59,827 nucleotides of DNA from F23-D06 sp947167635 (GTDB lineage: Bacteria > Bacteroidota > Bacteroidia > Bacteroidales > WCHB1-69), in the NCBI GenBank assembly GCA_947167635.1, contig CAMVIT010000012.1, positions 1-59,827 of the forward strand, given 5' to 3'. A program made the position numbers and the translations under genes. Each line of letters begins with the position of its first letter. Position 1 is the first letter of the stretch. This document shows positions 56,341 through 59,827 of the stretch, in pieces. The notes beneath the pieces were generated by a model, which worked only from the letters and a program-made list of their open reading frames with translations, was not told where the DNA came from and searched no databases.

Positions 56341-59172
56341 ATGAACGAACGCGAACAAGCCATTTACGCGGCCACCGACAACGGTTTTGATATTATCGAA
56401 AGCCTTTACCCGGACGCCGGGGGGTGCAGGACCAACCCTAACCACAAATTCAAAATGAGGGATGAACGCACCCCGTCGGCTGGTTGCAAGCAGCACAAAC
56501 GCACCGGCGTTTGGTTTGTGCATGATTTCGGGGACAAAACCTATTTTCCCATTCAGCTGTATATGGAAAAAAACGGCGTGGAATACCCGAAAGCCCTGGA
56601 TGAGCTGGAGGCCTTTGCAGGTATCAACGGGAAAGAGCGTATCGATAGGAAACCGAAAATCGAAACAACACCAGTTCAGGAAGATACAGACGGCGACGGT
56701 TTCCAATTTGAGGCAAAAGACAGTTTCACAAATTCGGAACTGGCACTATTGGGGCCATGGGTTACGGAGGACGTTTGCGGGCGGTATTCCTATAAGTCGC
56801 TGAAGTGGTATTCTTTCGTGTATGAAGACAAAACCACGCACGAAAAGAAGCGTTTGAAGAAAAGCAGTACGGACAATTACCCTATTTTTATACGGGATTG
56901 CGGGGAGTTTTGCAAGATCTACGAACCGTTGAGCGAAGACAAAGGCCGCCGTTTCCAATACAGGCCAAAAAACGCAAAACCTGAAAACTATGTGAACGGC
57001 CTTTCGGAACTCAAAGCGGCGTTCAACGCACTATCCCAAAACGGGAGCGAAGACGCGGAACTGGAAGACCACACCGACGGCGGCCAACGGCAAATCCAAC
57101 CGGCGCGGAAACTGGAAGCGGCTTTTTTGTGCAGCGGGGAACGTGACGCGCTGTGTGTGGCCGCGATGGGCTACAATGTTATTTGGCTAAATTCAGAATC
57201 CGCAAAGCTGACCGGCGACCAATACGCAGAAATTATGAAATGCGTGGATCGGCTGTATAACGTCCCAGACATTGACGAAACCGGGATCAGGGAGGGGCGC
57301 GCGCTGGCCTTGAAGTACCTGGACATCTACACCGTTGAATTACCCGGAGAATTGCGCAAACACCGCGACCGGCGCGGCAACCCCTGCAAAGACATACGGG
57401 ATTATTTGGAATACCATTCGGCAAAGGATTTCAACAAGCTGGTAAATATTGCAATGCCTTGCAAGTTTTGGGACCTGAAAAGGAGCAAACAGGATAAAAT
57501 CAATACATCATATTTGTTGCACACCCTTAATTTTATGGGTTACGGCAAAATAAAGTTACAGACAAGGCCCGGAACCGTATCGTATTTATACGTTAAAGTC
57601 ACAGGAAACGAGGTTGAGCAGGTTTCAGAAAAGGAGGTCGCAGACAATTTGCACAAATGGGCAATAAACCGGGGGTTTGACAGCGAAATAAGAAACGCTA
57701 TCCTGGACTGCAAAAAGATACAACCCGACTTGTTGGACAAACTGGATGAAATACAAGTGCCTTTCAAATCAGGAACGGAAAACGAACAGATTTTCACCTT
57801 TGAGAATTGCGCCGTGAAAGTGACAGCCGAAAACGTGGAGGTTATAGGCAAAAACAAAGCCGGTTTCATTTGGAACGACCAGGTTTGCAAACACCGTTTT
57901 TCCAGGATAGAACCGGCGTTTGAAACGACATACAACCCCGAAACAAAATCTTTTGATATTGAGGTTAAAAGCATAAAAAGCCACGGTTTCCGGGCTATTA
58001 TAAATACCTGTAGAATATACTGGAGAAAGGAAATAGAGGGAGGCGGGAAAGATCCGGGAGACGGCGGATTTGTTGATCCCGACTATATCAACAAACACAA
58101 ATTCGACATAACCGGGCCGAGGTTAGGGAGGTTTGAACAGGAGGAACAAAAGGCCATTCTAATGAACAAAATCTATGTTTTAGGGTATTTGTTACATTCT
58201 TTCAAACGTCCGTCAGATGGTTATATCACCTGGTTTATGGAAAACAAGCTGACAGACGAAAACGAGAGCAGCGGCGGATCCGGAAAATCGTTTGTTATTG
58301 ACTACCTTATAAAACCGCTGATCAACAAAGAGCAGGTAGATGGAAGCACGGAAGACGGGAACCCGAGGGGAAAACATTTCGGTTCAACAGTAACGCCAAT
58401 GACATCAACTTTTGTCATTGCGGACGCTTACAAAGGTTATCCGATAAGGCCTTTGTTTGAAAAAAGCGCGGGCGACTGGGTGGCGCGTATGCTTTACCAA
58501 AACCCTGTAACAATTCCGTTTGCCCAATCCCCTAAAATTGTAGTAACCTCAAATTTTCCACCGAAAACAACCGAGGGCAGCACATCACGACGTTTGTTGT
58601 ATTGCCTTTTTGGTGATTATTACCACGCCGGAACGAACGAATACAACGAAGAACGAAAGATAAAAGACGATTTCGGGTATAATATTTGTGTAGAAAACGA
58701 CAATAACTATACTGAAACCTATTGGAACGAGGATTTTAATTTTCTGATGGATTGTGTGAATTTTTACCTGAAAGCCAAAAACAACGGATCGACCATCCAG
58801 CCCCCGATGGGGAGAATCAACGAACGTATAGCCTTGCAGGTGGCCGGTGATGATTTTATCCTTTGGGCTGAAGAAAAATTCGCAGCCAACAGCGACTATT
58901 TAAACAAGTACCTAATAAGGCGCGAACTATTACAGGAGTACAACAAAACAACCACAAAACCGATTGATCAACGAAAATTCACGGAAAAATTACGCTATTT
59001 TTGCCAATCAAAAGATTATATCGAACGGCTTAACCCCCGCGAATGTACGGGATACAGGGAATACCGGCGCAGTATTCAAATAAAAGTGAATAAAGAAGTT
59101 ACCGAGTTTGTATATATCCAGGCAAAGGAGGCCAAAGTCGTTCCGTATGATCAACAGCAGACAAGTTACTGA
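56341..59172 (+). CDS. Primase-helicase: primase head, TOPRIM and SF3/D5-like helicase
   Basis: The 943-residue protein combines three parts. A CHC2-primase-like N-terminus has RDERTPSAGCKQHKRTGVWF, then VHDFGDKTYFPIQLYM. A TOPRIM region at about 255-360 carries AAFLCSGERDALCVAAMGYN, with the Glu of the first motif, and VPDIDETGIREGRALALKYL, with the Asp motif. A C-terminal P-loop helicase has Walker A ESSGGSGKSFVIDYL near residue 645, KIVVTSNFPPKTTEG as sensor-like motif and GSTSRRLLYCLF. Such proteins unwind and prime at plasmid and phage origins. The iteron cluster directly after the gene fits this role. Confidence 0.85.
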   Translation: MNEREQAIYAATDNGFDIIESLYPDAGGCRTNPNHKFKMRDERTPSAGCKQHKRTGVWFVHDFGDKTYFPIQLYMEKNGVEYPKALDELEAFAGINGKERIDRKPKIETTPVQEDTDGDGFQFEAKDSFTNSELALLGPWVTEDVCGRYSYKSLKWYSFVYEDKTTHEKKRLKKSSTDNYPIFIRDCGEFCKIYEPLSEDKGRRFQYRPKNAKPENYVNGLSELKAAFNALSQNGSEDAELEDHTDGGQRQIQPARKLEAAFLCSGERDALCVAAMGYNVIWLNSESAKLTGDQYAEIMKCVDRLYNVPDIDETGIREGRALALKYLDIYTVELPGELRKHRDRRGNPCKDIRDYLEYHSAKDFNKLVNIAMPCKFWDLKRSKQDKINTSYLLHTLNFMGYGKIKLQTRPGTVSYLYVKVTGNEVEQVSEKEVADNLHKWAINRGFDSEIRNAILDCKKIQPDLLDKLDEIQVPFKSGTENEQIFTFENCAVKVTAENVEVIGKNKAGFIWNDQVCKHRFSRIEPAFETTYNPETKSFDIEVKSIKSHGFRAIINTCRIYWRKEIEGGGKDPGDGGFVDPDYINKHKFDITGPRLGRFEQEEQKAILMNKIYVLGYLLHSFKRPSDGYITWFMENKLTDENESSGGSGKSFVIDYLIKPLINKEQVDGSTEDGNPRGKHFGSTVTPMTSTFVIADAYKGYPIRPLFEKSAGDWVARMLYQNPVTIPFAQSPKIVVTSNFPPKTTEGSTSRRLLYCLFGDYYHAGTNEYNEERKIKDDFGYNICVENDNNYTETYWNEDFNFLMDCVNFYLKAKNNGSTIQPPMGRINERIALQVAGDDFILWAEEKFAANSDYLNKYLIRRELLQEYNKTTTKPIDQRKFTEKLRYFCQSKDYIERLNPRECTGYREYRRSIQIKVNKEVTEFVYIQAKEAKVVPYDQQQTSY

Positions 59173-59197
59173 ACCCGGTTGAATAACATTACAGACA

Positions 59198-59223
59198 GGC
59201 GGCAATTACAAGCCGCCTTTTTT
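59198..59223 (+). terminator. Terminator of the primase gene
   Basis: GGCGGC and GCCGCC with an AATTACAA loop are followed by six T. It closely resembles the hairpin after tRNA-Lys at 49496. Confidence 0.75.
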
Positions 59224-59379
59224 ATTATGGAATATTTAAAAACAGTATATTGTATGACAAAATCGGTTTAACAATCAAAAAATCACTTTGTCGGAAAAAC
59301 TTTCAATATTTAAATTCTTCTGTTACCTGTTACCAAATAGTATTAAGTATATATATATTTAATTGAAAATAAGAAAGAT

Positions 59380-59595
59380 ATGGCGGTAACAAAAGCGGTA
59401 ACAGAGCGGTAACAGACGGTAACAGAGTGGTCAGTCTGTTACCGTTTTGGCATACTGGAAACACTGGTAACAGAGCGGTAACAGAGCGGTAACAAAGGAC
59501 ATTTTTTTCCCTTTGTTACTGTTACCGCTTATATTATATTATAAATCAAATACTTACAAAATCAAAACAACGCGGTAACAGAGTAACAGAAAAAA
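59380..59595 (+). other. Iteron cluster, candidate origin of replication
   Basis: CGGTAAC cores, mostly inside GCGGTAACAGA, start at 59384, 59396, 59407, 59417, 59476, 59487 and 59573, with TGGTAAC at 59465. Inverted GTTACCG lies at 59438 and 59521. Spacings are 10-12 bp, about one helical turn. An AT-rich tract (TATATTATATTATAAATC, 59529-59546) lies between the inverted copy and the last iteron. The block follows the primase-helicase gene. Confidence 0.75.
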
Positions 59596-59827
59596 CGCCC
59601 CGAAAGTTTTTCAGGAACTCCACACACGAAAAAACGGGTTTTCGCTTATGGCTTATAAATGGCATTTTTTTACTATTAAGGACATAACACCGGGCATCAA
59701 TCCCGTATCGAGCAACGCACCCGGTACGGATCAGGAACGGCCACCGGCAACAATGGCCACACACCCAACCGATGAGCAGCGCACACGGTGACGGCCTCAC
59801 AACCACGGCCACCAACACCCATACAGC
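59596..59827. other. Right edge, possible small gene
   Basis: A 47-codon frame at 59648-59791 (MAYKWHFFTIKDITPGINPV, then a Pro/Thr-rich end) is open after the origin. Its composition resembles the low-complexity head of the gene at 54324. Another frame from 59772 (MSSAHGDGLTTTATNT) runs off the window. I cannot decide whether either is a gene. Confidence 0.3.

Noticed and set aside
49419..59827. Right attachment site of the tRNA-Lys element
   Set aside because: I found no second copy of the tRNA 3' end (CGAGCCCCAGCTGG) to the right; the element probably continues past the window.

Overview
The window looks like chromosomal DNA of a member of the order Bacteroidales. Most genes are preceded by the Bacteroidetes -7 box TAnnTTTG (usually TATCTTTG or TATTTTTG). 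The gene families are also typical of that order: a TonB-C protein with a Cys-rich head, RhuM/Fic, DUF4143 ATPases, DUF6624 and MORN proteins. I cannot name a genus.

Layout. (1) 0.2-3.7 kb, minus strand: the housekeeping genes murG, folD and ffh. (2) 3.9-10.4 kb: two large secreted proteins, two TonB-C-type proteins and a WYL regulator. A duplicated divergent promoter with a broken gene start lies here. (3) 10.6-44 kb: an accessory island of self-contained units. It holds an AAA ATPase, a YhcG nuclease, three DUF4143 ATPases, two further P-loop ATPases, a tandem DUF262 pair, a GyrB-like ATPase next to RtcB, two DnaB-like ATPases, RhuM fused to PLD and RhuM fused to Fic, a structured RNA with a small basic protein, an Mrr-type nuclease, TerB, a possible graspetide pair (small peptide plus ATP-grasp), a PLD nuclease, a DnaQ-like exonuclease and a truncated AbiEii-like toxin. 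The island also carries many broken gene ends (four 3' ends of an ADP-ribosylglycohydrolase, one 5' end of the PLD gene, one 5' end of the exonuclease gene) and repeated intergenic modules made of hairpins. Its most consistent signal is a family of nine promoters in which a TGCC-n7-GGCA dyad starts exactly 26 bp before the -7 box. (4) 44-49.2 kb: ordinary chromosome again, with DUF6624, an Hsp20 gene behind a textbook sigma-54 promoter, a MORN protein, an MBL hydrolase and folE. (5) 49.4 kb to the right edge: tRNA-Lys(TTT), then the left part of an integrative element. This part has a divergent tyrosine recombinase, small element genes, an HTH protein, a gene broken at a C12 tract, a large TOPRIM primase-helicase, and an iteron cluster built on GCGGTAACAGA that looks like a replication origin.

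How it fits together. The island reads as a defence or conflict hotspot in which short promoter-bearing cassettes have been swapped by recombination at repeated intergenic modules and at conserved gene ends. The shared dyad suggests that several unrelated genes there answer to one regulator. The tRNA-Lys element is separate and has its own regulatory repeats (CGCATAAT in 11-bp phase) and its own replication module. All functions are assigned from motifs read by eye; no database search was possible.
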